From Saccoglossus kowalevskii (taxonomy: Eukaryota > Hemichordata > Enteropneusta > Harrimaniidae), in the NCBI RefSeq assembly GCF_000003605.2, contig NW_003148282.1:47330-89011 (forward strand): a stretch of DNA of 41,682 nucleotides, read 5' to 3'. The translations under genes and the position numbers were made by a program. Within the stretch, counting starts at the first letter, position 1. The number at the start of each line of letters is the position of its first letter. Shown one piece after another: positions 1 through 12,475 of this stretch. The notes beneath the pieces were generated by a model, which saw only the letters and a program-made list of their open reading frames with translations, was not told the origin of the DNA and did no database searches.

Positions 1-3000
1 AGGAGTAGTCAAAATGTTTGGGGATATACAACGAGTATTAACTATTATAAATTCTGAACGGCTCTTCAAATCTATACCACTCTGTATCATTCGCGAACAA
101 CTTCATCTGTGTGACTGTCCAATATTAGAGCCGGTACAATATTGTAAACAAATGCCATGATATCTCAGTCATATCGCTATTGTATACACTACCTTTTTTA
201 TTCTGGTTTGCACAAACGTTGAATAGCCGTCAAAAATTCAAATATATTTAGTTTTTAACTACCTATAATTATACGCACGCAATTTGACCCTTTGACCTAG
301 ATTTGATTGGGATGGAATATTTTATTTTAAACAATGTTCTGACGTTACTTACTGCCCCAAAAATGTTTCAACACAATTGCGGTATGACTGTCCGATTTAC
401 AAGTGCATCTGGTAATATATTAATAACCATTCCCACCAATCGCTAGCTTAGGAGAGAGTAGGAAATCAAACAGCCGCAGGTCGCCCGCCTTTTATGCATA
501 GATTTCATGACGCCGACGGACCGCGGTCGGGTACGAAAAGCTCGCACAGCAATTCACATATATTGTCAAGACAATGAATGAACAGAAAGGACTGGGAAAT
601 TAAAAAGATTATAATGCCACAAAGTTAAATAAATCTGGCTGCATCAAAAGTTTGGAAACTAGTTATAATATTTTGCAAAAGACTGAGTGGTCAACGACAT
701 CATTTTGGGACGCAATTGAACTTTAAGTACTTCATTGCGTAACTTACTGCCCCAGTCAGCTGGCGCACATGTGATAATAAAATAAATACGATATTTACTA
801 TATGGGGGCCGCCATCTTGAATGACGCATAAAACTAAATAAGAGACAAGTTGTGAAACGCGTTTTTCAGATTTACACAAATCAGGACAAAAATACAAATC
901 TTTCACAAAAATACGGTCCGTTGGGGTTATATTAAGCCAACCGATAACAAAATTCGGCCGAATTCGTAGTTTTTGTGTGGAAAAATCCCTTGCATACGAA
1001 CACCTAATTACGCGAAGAACATAGAACACTAAGCCCCGGGGTATTTGAAACCGAAATTGTCATCTAGCATGAATAGGTTCAATTATCAGTGTTCACTGAT
1101 GACATCATCTGACTGGCCCTCTAGAGGCGAAATGACGCCAGAAAAAGCGGACGTTTGTCGTCTGCTTCACAGCCCGTTTTGTACCCGATATTTAGGGCAT
1201 TTCGCAGCACATACAAATTGTTTTTTATCGACAGAATTCATTCATAGATCTCAAATTTCATGTACAGAGTGTCAAAATCCACACCTCTGCTCCCCTTTAA
1301 TAGCCTTGGTTGGATTGTCTTGGGAGAATATTCAAGTATCATTTTCTTCTAATTATAAACCCCAGAATGTGCCTTGTGTTATGGTTTATCAGAGAGCATG
1401 CAGTTATTTAGTTTAGTTCTGTTGTACTAAATCATGACTTGCTGTAAAATTGGGTATGATCTTAAACCTTTGACCCTGTTAATCCCACACATACACCCCG
1501 GCTCAAACTCCAAGAATTATTTTTGATAAATTAACAGTTAACATTATTTAACAGTAATTGACTTACTATTATTACATAAATTTCATCGTAAAGTATCAGT
1601 ATAGTTAAGGTGATGAGCAGTTTTACTATGTTATACCGCTAGAGTACATGCCCGATCTTTTGAATAACCTTCAAAATAATCTACCAGAATACTAATAATA
1701 TCCATAAATTCATAAACAAATGTTCACATATTAATTGTATACACCAACAAAAGGGATTACTAATATATATTCTTTACTGAATCGATTTTAGTTTTTTAAT
1801 ATTGTTACTTTTGATACCATGAAAAAGTATTGAGTCTTTTATTACAGAAACATTGGCAATATAACATGGCACGTTTTATTTCTACCAAAATTAATGATAC
1901 AGTCATAGTTACTCTACGCCACAGATCGGAAACTGTTATGTTCTAGCTTGAGAATTTATGACAACTAACGAACTGTTATTGTTTTTATTACTGATACAGT
2001 ATTAATAGATTTTATTGACCTATTCCATATTTATTCCACGTTCAACTTAATGTTGATGATACTAATTGTATCGATTCCCAAGTTCCGATAACATCACTTT
2101 GACTCACCAAAGTAATTGGAAACCATTGTGAAGTAGATAACAAATAGTCTGTGCAATTTTGACTTTATGTGAATTGAATGCAATATTATTCAGTGTTTAT
2201 TAAATTTGAATATAATATATGTGAATAAAATAATAATTTACACGATTTATCTGCAAACGCGGTTCACGTCTGTAGTCGTATTTATACTATGACTATCGAC
2301 TACAATTTATTAATTGATAAATTTTACTGACGCATGTCATTGGTAAGATGCATCTCTACGTGTTCATAATATAAAATATTTGTGAATGCCAATTATGTTG
2401 CAATTGTGTGTTTTTTATTTTCAATTTCAGACTATTACTTTGTTTTGTTAGTCATTTAGTTTTGATAGTCATATTAGTCATTGAATATTATATATGACAT
2501 TTAACATTTACGTCAGTACAGTTTATTTCATGAATGTGATTACCATACAGAGGTCATCGGTGTATATAGAACACTTATTTCGATCATAACATATATTTCC
2601 TGATGATTTGCTATAGTTTTATGTTAACATTGTCCAAACTAATTTGATATGCCGAAACACGTGCATTTGGATCAAATTGGTGTGTTTTGATAAAACTCTC
2701 GGTCTTATATAATAATATGGGAATTACGTTGTGTTGTAAACCCTAGATATTCCTCGAAACGGGAAGTTCTTGGTGGTGGTGTTGTCCTTCTTTACAGCTG
2801 GGTAGCACCAGGACTTAATTTTAGATGGTAATATCATTGTCTCATCATATAAATAATTTCATTTAGTTGTATTATAACCTTAACCTCAACTGTATTTTTC
2901 ATTTCTAATTCATACATATATTCATTTCGAATGCTGAGGATTCTGTATATTTTCTCGACGGATGTTAATCCAAATGTTTTTTTTTTTAATACGCAATCAT

Positions 3001-4641
3001 CTTGTACCATACCAGGTAAAATGCAACGATACGTTAACAAATATGACATTGTCCACGACGTTGTTAACGGTAATTGTAGATAAATATTATCTAGTAATCA
3101 TCTATAATATAATAATAATCCCTGTAGTGCATGTTATGACCATTGACATTGACAATAAATGTATCTTTATGTGAATTATTCAATATCACTTTTTGCCCGC
3201 TCAAATAATATTACAATCATGTATTTAGATGGTCTTTCATATTCATATTCGGGGAGGCAAAAATCCCATTCATATGTTATATATTAAATACTGTGTTATG
3301 GTTTTGGCGTCCAGGCTGAAATATAATTCGCGTTTCATTAAATAACTAACTATGACGCTGAGTACTCATTGAGTCGTTTGATTGCACTATAACGGTATAT
3401 TCATAACGTAATGCAGTGCAAAGGTAAGTGATGGATATACATATCGTGAAAGTCAAAATAGAAAATGTCTGCAGATTGATTATATCTGTCAGACATAGCA
3501 ATAATATATAAACAATAACACTGTTATTGTTACGTAAATGTTTTACGAAACGTAAACTATACAAAACCGAATTTGTATTCTTAGCAAATCGAGATATTTT
3601 GCAGTGATAAATTGTTCCAACGATTTTTGAAAGAGGACACTCCGCATATACTATATCATATAGTGACCTACTTTTCTCATTCCATTTACATGAATTATTA
3701 ATACCTACTGCGAGGTCATTAGAAACTCTTTAAGATGCAATTTCTAATAATCGACATCCCAGTGGGACGTTAAATCGCATTCATAGAGTCAACGATAATA
3801 CACATAAATGGTATAGCACAGTGTAAGTCAAAACGATATGCCATTCACGGTCCTGACCGTTAATGAATTCGTTCTTGTAGTACACCTTGGAAAAAGCTAA
3901 AAGTCAAACCCTCACACGCTGGCAAAGTAATCATGATATTCAAAGCCTAACACATTGTGAGAAGTAAAAATGTCAATAATCAAAATCCAAATAATACCAC
4001 CAGTATTATTATTAGACTGATGGAAACAATTATATTTCATACTTTCTACCCGAAAAGAATTTTTTTTAGTTTTAGTTTTTCAGCTATTCGCCAATACTGT
4101 ATCTTTGTTTTAAATTCCATTTTGTGAGTTGTAAGTTGTCTGCGTTTGGGTTATTAACAGACATTATCGCCAAATATGGAATTTAAATTTGAAAGTGTTT
4201 GAGACAAACATACCAACACACTCAGTGGTTACTGCATCACCGCGTGTTGTTGTCTATTTTCCCCAGTAGCGGTACAGTTCTGCATACAATGGGGAATATA
4301 GATTTTAGTCCCACTTTTCACGAAATAAATTTTATGTTTATGTTTTTGGTGATGAAATCATAATTGTGTATGTCATAGTAATTACGTTATTCTCTTAATT
4401 GCATGCCGCCCCATTCTTTATAATCCCATTTCTTACTAGGATACTGAACTATACCTGTTATAACTTGTTGTGTACAACTATTCTGCATAAATATGTAAAT
4501 AAACTAAACATGTACATATATAATGTATATGCATTTATTCACTGGTGATTTATTCGGGACATACACTACAACAATTCAAGGACGCAATTTTCTTTTTGTC
4601 ACGTATTCCTACGTATTTGTTCCATGAAAATGCGAACATTT
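1..4641. other. Non-coding AT-rich sequence
   Basis: The open frames here are short, overlap on both strands and show no domain or biased composition; those at 700-1029 (minus) and 1045-1416 (plus, TTG start) look random. The only structure I see is the CpG-bearing patch at about 471-555 and the YY1-type site at 808-818. Confidence 0.6.
808..818 (-). promoter_or_regulatory. YY1-type site (AAGATGGCGGC)
   Basis: The minus strand reads AAGATGGCGGC, an exact match to the extended YY1 consensus common just downstream of animal transcription starts. About 300 bp away (471-555) is a small CpG-bearing patch with a ccgac/gtcgg palindrome. No exon is identified next to it. Confidence 0.35.
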
Positions 4642-5042
4642 AATTTTGGTCCGTGGCTAATATCGGCCAAGTGAGTTTCTAATATTTTCAGGAATCTAAT
4701 ATTTTGGTTTTTGATGTAATTTCAATGGATGAATTGGTGGGAAATAATCACAATTTAACTTTTAGCTGCGATTTTTGAAGTTATTCCTGTGTAAGCGACA
4801 TTTAGTTTTCAACAATAAGATTTTGAAATGAACGACGAAACTCAAAATCCACTTGTCTTTGATCTAATATTATTAATTTCGTTGGGCCCCCTAGCCGCGA
4901 CTTGATGTGCGAATAACTGACAGTATTCCCTAGCGTGTCAATAAAATGACTGAGTCTCAAATTGAAAACAGGATTATGATTTTCGTCGTTCATTTCAAAA
5001 TTAGAAATTCACTTGGCCGTCATTAGCCTCGGACCAATTTTG
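4642..5042. mobile_element. Foldback / MITE-like element with long inverted arms
   Basis: The outer arm 4646-4682 (ggtccgtggctaat... ggccaagtgagtttctaat) is the inverted partner of about 5004-5039. An inner arm at 4820-4850 is the near-perfect inverted partner of 4964-4994 (28 of 31 positions agree by eye). In the right arm the two blocks are adjacent, while in the left arm about 137 bp lies between them, so the left arm carries an insertion or the right arm a deletion. Inner and outer blocks together make an element of about 400 bp with no coding capacity. No confident target-site duplication is visible. Confidence 0.65.
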
Positions 5043-8000
5043 TTATTATAGAGATCTACTATAGGACAGCGTATTTATAAATAACGATACCATATAAAAC
5101 TTAAATTTAACAACTGCATATTTTGACATTTTATCAAAAACGCAAATTTGAAATGTTTATAAACCAACTGTGTCGCCCGATCGTGTCGATGAACTAAGAT
5201 TAACTGTGGGTGCTGTATCCAAGCAAATACGATTAACGAAGTGAGAGCATATCTACAGAGGTGAATTTGTCTCGTTTTTTTTAGTGAAGTGTCTAAATTA
5301 TGTACGAAACGAGATCGACCTCAGCGGCGACTACAAGGTGAATGTCACAGTTTGCCTAAACGTATTAAAGTATTAATTGTCTTAAAGTATCTCTGTTTTT
5401 CTGTGTGTTTTTATTCATATAGTCACATTAAAAGTCACTGTTTTGTTTTCTAGAATAGTTGACACCCGCGGGCTTTGCAGCCATGCACTTCCATATCACG
5501 CTTTCTTTTTGCTTCAAAGTATTCACCAAATCTCCAGCTTCCCGTAGCATTGGAAAATAACTATTACGCAGACAGGACAGTTGCCAATTATATCTACCCG
5601 CTTTGATAAGTGAAGTGAGATAACGTGGAGTGGGAAATAAAAAGTGACTCAGGTAAACGAACAATCATTGTCAACACACTCCGTTGAGGGGAGGAGAGGG
5701 GTATATACCAAAAAACGGTATGCACTTTAGATCATCGAATTCTTTAGTTACACAAAAACATAACATAATTGAGAAATAAACATCGAAATGTAATTTGATT
5801 ACTTGCGGTTAATATTTCAATGCAAAACACGCTAAATTTAATTAGATATTACATGACAGCTACTTAGGACTTAATAATCGACTACATAAATCTCTAACAT
5901 GCTGACCAGTACAGGTGACTTATAAAAAATAAAATCATTGCCTTGAATATTAATTTAAATAAATAAGCCACAGTAATAGGTATAATAAAACAGTTATAAT
6001 AAATTACGGACAATGATGGTACAAAGCTAAGAGTTTGTGAATCAAAGCACGTAAATCCAAGCACCAATTTAATTATTTAAACAAGTTCGATTGGACGAAT
6101 CAAGAACATTACTGTTATTTATAATGTTTTCACTTGGCTTTATTATAATACGCATCTAAATCCCGAGAGCTAATTGCGATATGCACTTGGCACGTATGTA
6201 AGTATATATATTGTTATGTATGCAAACACCAGAAGATATTATTATTGTTGTATTTATCGTTATTGCTGAGATAGTCACTATCGAGTCTTATGCAATTTTA
6301 ATCTCCATATATTATGTAAAATTACATTATATTGCATATTTTATACATCTTTTGGGCGTTTAGGTTTGCGGGGGGCTCAACATAGAATTCCTTTTTCAAT
6401 TTTTTTCTATGTGGTCACGATAGAGATACAAACATAAAAAGAAAACAAATATGATGTATATGATCGCAGTGTGCAATGTAGTTCAAATATAAATGTACAA
6501 ATTCTACTGTAGACTGAGCTATTCATGTGCAGTTTAGTTTTGTTGGGGGATAAAGAAACATGATGGTGGAAAGTATAAATTAAGATAAAATAACAGAAAG
6601 CACATGATAATAGTACCGGGAACGTAATCAGGGCAAAACAAAACACAAATTTTAGTTGCAGCGAACACAAGTTTCTGTGAAAGTTCTTTGAGTGACACAG
6701 TGGAAAACTACCCCAAACCAAACCAATACATTTTAGACTGAAATATAAAAACGTGACGTGGCCACGTAAGTCGTGGCGACTGTTTCTCTAAGAGGACACA
6801 AATGTCCTCGATTAAATGCCCTTATGACACGACACTACTGTACTTTAAACATTACTAATGTCTAGACATAGTGATAAGCTTTGTCTGCAATTAACTGATT
6901 ACCCGACTCTATAATTGGTAAACGTATATGCATATTTCGTTATACAGACGTCATTTGGATAATTTCTATACACATCTACTTAATATGCCTAAAGCGGAAA
7001 TGGGTACAATTGAGCGCATTTTGTTTTTAAAAGAGCAATTCTTGTGCAATCAGATTCATCAGAACAATTCGCATTTCAACGTTTCTCTGATCCCCATTCG
7101 CATAGAATTTTTACCATTCATTATAGCTAATACGTCAATGAGTGCGAATTCCATCTATACTTACATACGTACACTACGTAATAAAACAGGTAAAGGGCAC
7201 GCCGAATAGTAAATGCATGCGGGGGTGGATGTAATTTCAATCCTTACGGTTCACATTTTTCACAGAAATTAGCACTCATTTGTCAGTACATTAAACACAG
7301 TATATACGGGACATGGCTCGGGAAATTGCACTTTCAACTGATCTTCATGAATGTCACAACAAAACGAATTGTATTTACTTACGATGTAATGTTTTTACTG
7401 TACAGTTTTATTTTTCATTGATTACCACGTACCAGATGTAAACGAATGACTTAAGATACTAAATACAAGTATAAAATGTCCATGAACATCCACTGAAGAA
7501 AGAACTACGACTAAGACAGACATAATCTAATGCCAATGTGCGTGATTAATAGACATCGGCATTACACGGATAAGCCCAGCACCGATATGGTGTGAATTAT
7601 GCAGTAGCTACAAATTGAGTAAGTATAAGCCATATTACATCTTGTCAGATGTCCTTTCAATTCCAATACACCTGTGCATTGCCCAGAGATTATAAGATGG
7701 ACAAAAATAATATGGTGTGTATTCAATTAAAATAGCTCGTCTTGCAGTGTATTTTCGACTATCTCGGAATATGAATATTGTTTTTACGTCGATATAGCAA
7801 ACACATGACACTAGAAAAAACTTATAAAAATAAATTAATTTAAAAATATTCAAATGTAATGAAAAGGAGACTTATTGGGGACTACGGATTCCCTCCAAAA
7901 ATACGTAATTTAAAATGACTTGCTATACTTCTGGGAAGCCGCAGAGTATATGTTACTAAGTTGATATGTGCAAACATCACTATTTGACTGGAATTTGATG

Positions 8001-9880
8001 AGTACCTCTGGAATCTGGTGTTTGTGTTTTCGAAGTTCGTCTGTTTTGAACCACAAAACATGTGACTGACAAATAATTACGTTACATGAAGTGGTTTTAA
8101 CATTGACAGAAACTAGACATCGTCTAAATTTCACTATGAAACTATTTATAATTATTAAGAATAGTATGTTCTAATCGTACGTGCAGTACAATAACATATG
8201 TGACAATCAAATGTCTAGTCTCCAAACACCGTAATGTTGTGTATATTCATAAATATGATTTTTTTTACAGTTTTTACACCATACAATTATTTAGTTGTAC
8301 ATAGTATGCATAACGTTTACACCCTTTATAAACAGTCAATTGCGAAGTTATATTTTACGAGCACTACAGGCGAGCCTTATTATATTTTATTTCTATACAG
8401 TGCAATGTAAAACATGTCCAGGATTGCAATGTGTACCAAGAAGCACGTTTTAATAATAACAAATATCAGGTCATTCCATACCTAGCAATAAACCAGGTCA
8501 CGTCAAATCAACTGATTACCTCGGGGAAAACGATAATGCGGCAATTACTAAAGGTAGACACATGAAATAATACTCTCCTTTTCAATAACAAAATCAAATA
8601 ACCCCTGACCTATTTCATTACATCTCTACAAACATTATTAAATATAAGAAAATGAATAAATACTGCAATCAATGTTATTTGTGAGCAAGCACACATGTAC
8701 TAATGGAGTTGTAGTAAGACAGCAACGTGGTAAAAGTAGAATAGAGCCACTCACACACTTGACATCAACTCTCCTGCTCTGTATTACGAAGTTGAGTCAA
8801 TGAAATGTTAGGGGCCGATATTCGATGAATAATGTCTGTGTTTTTTTTTATTTTGAAATTACAACAAGCAATGGTTTATATGCTTGAATGAGCTAAAAAA
8901 AAGTAAAAAAAACGTCGTTGCAGCACGTCACCTCTAGCAACCGATACACACAGTACATGGGGCGTATTGTTATGCAAGTGTTCACGCTGATGTAACATAA
9001 GACATAGCTAGTCTACATATTATTTACCCTAGGATAAATGCGTCATTCAGTTGTGAATCAATTCGCATCAATATATTATCTTCTCTTTCAATGATATCGA
9101 TCGATGAAAATGGGGCGTATTTAGTTGACTGACTGATTGATACGAGTGCATAAATAGACTAAATACATGTTCTTTTCCAGAACTTACATTCCAAATTCTA
9201 ATAACAGTATTTGGAAGCAATTAAGTTTTTCTGTAATTTGACTTATCGACTCCATAAATTGGTTTAACGATGCATAACAACCACAGAATTCTTACGTTAC
9301 CACTAGTGTGTGAATGGCTTCTATACACCCTGATGGTTTGCTACTTTAATTGCTGTCCTTGCAACGGTAGATGAACGTATATGAATAGTATGAAAAGTCT
9401 TCTCGAAATAATGATTTTGAACCAAAGTTCAGTACCTATCAATCATTGCTCAATGAAAGCTATATCCATGTAGTTATTCTATGACGTAACGTACAACAAT
9501 TACATCGTCTTTTTCTACAAAGACGTGCGCCACTAATTGATCTAAAAGCTCATCATCGAAACCGATCGTCAAATGACAAATACTTCCGGGTCATTCATTT
9601 ATACATCATCAATTGAGATACAGTTATTAGTTTACAATTGTACGTTTTGCTGAATCACCGAACGTGATCCTGATGTGGCTACAAAATATCAAGTGGCAAA
9701 GTAATTTTGTCAATTATGTCTACGTGTTACGTTGTGTACTTTTAGAAGTTTTGTCTAGTTAGACAACTTTTCAACGCTATCCACAAGGTTGACACCTTTT
9801 TTCTAATTATATCTAGCTCTAAAAAGTCTAGCTCATATTTAATGCGTCAGGTTATATGCTTTGATGGTGTTATTAGTGAC
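5043..9880. other. Non-coding AT-rich sequence
   Basis: No supported gene or repeat. A 53-nt segment at 5285-5337 has an acceptor-like ctcgttttttttag before it and AAG|GTGAAT after it, with two frames open; it could be a small plus-strand exon but lacks partners. CpG-containing palindromic sequence (cgtggccacg, near 6757) is the only other oddity. Confidence 0.55.
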
Positions 9881-10563
9881 CTGTGCGTTTTATATGTAAC
9901 AATTGTACCGTTGTTGTAGCTCAAAATCATCTCCGCCAGCCAAGGATCATTTATTCGGCAGAAGCCTCAACATTAACCCTTGGCACATTTTACCACTATT
10001 TACTGTATGTAGCACGCCCTCAAACGATTATAAGATTCACTTGGGCTCATTTGCATCACCCAATCAGAACTCATGATATATACGACACATAACTTGGTAA
10101 AATTTAAATCTTGGAATATAATTTTCAACGAGTTGCTAGCTTTTTCTCTGTGAGCGAGCTTACTGACGATCAAAATAAAGCGCTTAGTGCTGAATCTGAG
10201 GGGATTGATGTATTTGTTGCACGGGGAATGGACAAGTTGTTATGTTATCAGTTTCGATAGTTTTGTCAGTTTACTAAAACACGGTTTGCACAAATATTTA
10301 GGTATTCCATCCTCTTCAATCACTTGCCCACAAACAATTTTCAATGTTGGAATAAAACAGTTTGGAAACGTGTCAACAAATATAAACCTTCTGTTTTTGA
10401 CTCCCGGTGAACCAGCTCAAAGTCTACACGCCGCCATTGTTTTAATCTGTGTTGACCCAAGACGTTCACATTTATGATACAGCAACGTTGATTGGTGGCG
10501 CAAGCTCCTTGGCACGCCCAATCAAATGACTTAACTTAACTGCAGCTTTTCCTAACACAATCA

Positions 10564-10615
10564 CGCACGGGTTCGTGGGCCGGTTATGAATGGCCGGCTT
10601 TAGCGAAACCGTGCG
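10564..10615. repeat. Long imperfect hairpin, CpG-rich
   Basis: Arms 10564-10575 (cgcacgggttcg) and 10604-10615 (cgaaaccgtgcg) pair at 11 of 12 positions. Inside them, gccgg at 10579-10583 pairs with ccggc at 10594-10598 around a 10-nt loop. The unpaired bulges are tgg on one side and tttag on the other. The stem is far more GC-rich than its surroundings. It does not fit a tRNA cloverleaf. It could be a transposon end, a regulatory palindrome or a structured RNA segment. Confidence 0.6.
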
Positions 10616-11285
10616 ATTCGGACGATGGCTTACATCATAACAAACGTTATAATCAGTTATAAACGAAAATCTGAGTTGACGGAAAATATCCGAACATTAA
10701 ATTTATACAATGTCACAGTTTCTATTTCACGAACTACACGCGTCACTTCGGACACGGTTTACCTGTGCACACGAGCAGCTATAGAAATGTGCTGGGAAAT
10801 CTTCTTTTCTCACACCCGAATGAATGAAATCATATATTGATGGAAATTGTACACGTCGAATATTTCGTGTCGCTTACATTCGTCTCGCAATTTAGGTGTT
10901 CTAACTCCGAGTGAAATTACCATCACTATAATAACAACTTATTATACGTCATAATCGAATCCTTGAGACCTCAATGCAACCATATGTCAGGTGTCATATA
11001 CTAGTATTATTATGGGTTATCACTGTGCTATAAAACAGTCGGGTCACATCGTATAATTCAGTATTATTGCATTTGTTTACCCAAAAACGCTATTAAAATA
11101 CCTCTTAATTTATTAGTTCGAACCAAGGAAAACTAAGTCTTTTTGTACTTTATACTTCAATTTGTAAATATTGTATTGTAATCATCATGTTTTCGTACGT
11201 TGAAATTAACAAATACAACTAGGTTCATATAGATTTGGTAATTCAACGATTTATGTAGATTGTAAATTTGAACACCCATGTCGCT

Positions 11286-11445
11286 ACTTAAAGCGGGGGA
11301 GTCGTCGCCTGCGCATGCGTCAGATGACCACAGCGTGTCATCATTTACAAACAAGCGTCTACCCATGAGCCTTTGCGTGTGTTGATATCGTCGCTTGGGA
11401 CTCAATTCCCGCGCGTGCGCAGGTGACAACCCTCCCGCTTTAAGT
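11286..11445. repeat. CpG-rich inverted repeat with NRF1-type sites
   Basis: The 34-bp arm 11286-11319 (acttaaagcggggg... tgcgcatgcg) and 11412-11445 (cgcgtgcgcagg... cccgctttaagt) are inverted copies with about five differences, separated by 92 bp. The right arm overlaps a perfect match to the NRF1 consensus YGCGCAYGCGCR on the minus strand (11421-11410). The left arm has a near match at 11310-11321. It could be a small foldback element or a palindromic promoter element. The reading frame that crosses it on the minus strand is probably incidental. Confidence 0.65.
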
Positions 11446-11973
11446 TCCAATGACCGGAAATGAAGATAAGTTCTTTCTCAACACGTGTGTTGTGTGTTCT
11501 AGGGATTGAGCCATACATCAAACATATGAATCGTTTGTAGGCGGTGTGTGTATTTCAAATGAACATTTTAATGTCAAGTGGTATGTATTATGTATAACCA
11601 ATGACAAAATGTTATCAGAACAGTTGTGATGGAAGTGATTGAACCTTATGCCCTTTAGATTTGTTCCACTCGAGCTACAGACGCGTGACATCTAGAGAAA
11701 CCTATGCCAAAGTGTCCGTTTATATTTGGTAAACGAATCCAATGTTCCGTAAATAACTGATATAATTCAGGATTATATTGTTGGTGAGTGGGTAACATAT
11801 TGTGATTATATCAACGTATATCAAACATCAAACTATCCGCCGAAATATATAATCAGTAATTGACAAAATTACACTCTATCTGATGCGAGCACATCTGCCG
11901 TACTATAAGTTAATACGTGTAAAGCAGCCAGCAAAGAAGACAATATTGTTGTTTCACTGACCACATTTACGCA

Positions 11974-12475
11974 TACTACCAGTGCAAGCCGGCCGTTGAC
12001 TTTTTTCTTGCAGCGTCAACCAACAAAATAGAACGCTCTGAATGAGCGGCGCCTTTGTTCTTTGACTTCCCCGGCTATTCATTGAGAGAATAACAGTTTA
12101 TAGTGACGATACTCATTGCAAACATGAAATCGCGTATCAAATGTTATACTGAATATGAATCTCATTACGTTTGCAAAATTGTACTTTCAAATATTATTTG
12201 TAACTGACTGATGAACTTTGATCACTTGCTGGTGGCAAAAGTACAATACAATGTGCGAACCAATCACGCAACGCCTTCTTTTCATCCTTTTTCGACTTGT
12301 TACAGCTTGCATTCATACATACTCATCAAATTCAAATTTCACATTGTTTTATGTAACGCGCCGCTTTATGAAACGAACACAAAAACAAGTTTTCACGAAC
12401 AAAGCCGCCACTTTACCTCCCCCTAATGGTGGTATTGTGTTGTCTGAAGGTAAAAGTCAGCGGCTGACCTTCGTT
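11974..12475 (+). repeat. Dispersed repeat, copy A (two homologous blocks)
   Basis: Block 1 (11974-12088) and block 2 (12201-12475) align in the same order and orientation with 34294-34418 and 34902-35175. Shared words include ttgcagcgtcaac, cggcgcctttg, ctattcattgagag, ctgactgat and cacgcaac. Identity is about 70-80 percent by eye with several indels. In copy A the blocks are 0.1 kb apart; in copy B they are about 0.5 kb apart. No coding potential is recognised. Confidence 0.65.

Noticed and set aside
347-754. Word acttactgcccca repeated at 347-359 and 742-754
   Set aside because: A single shared 13-mer is within chance expectation for a window of this size, and the flanks do not align.
700-1029. 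109-codon open frame on the minus strand
   Set aside because: No domain, no signal peptide pattern and no splice context. It overlaps the YY1-type site and looks random.
1045-1416. 123-codon open frame on the plus strand
   Set aside because: It starts with TTG, lacks any recognisable domain, and has no partner exon or composition bias. It is most likely a chance frame in a slightly GC-richer patch.
8927-8941. RFX X-box match GTCACC-TCT-AGCAAC
   Set aside because: It fits the degenerate consensus exactly, but such a match is expected about once by chance in 41 kb and no ciliary gene start is nearby.
11157-11450. 97-codon minus-strand frame through the CpG inverted repeat
   Set aside because: Half of it is the palindrome read as protein, and the rest is AT-rich random sequence.
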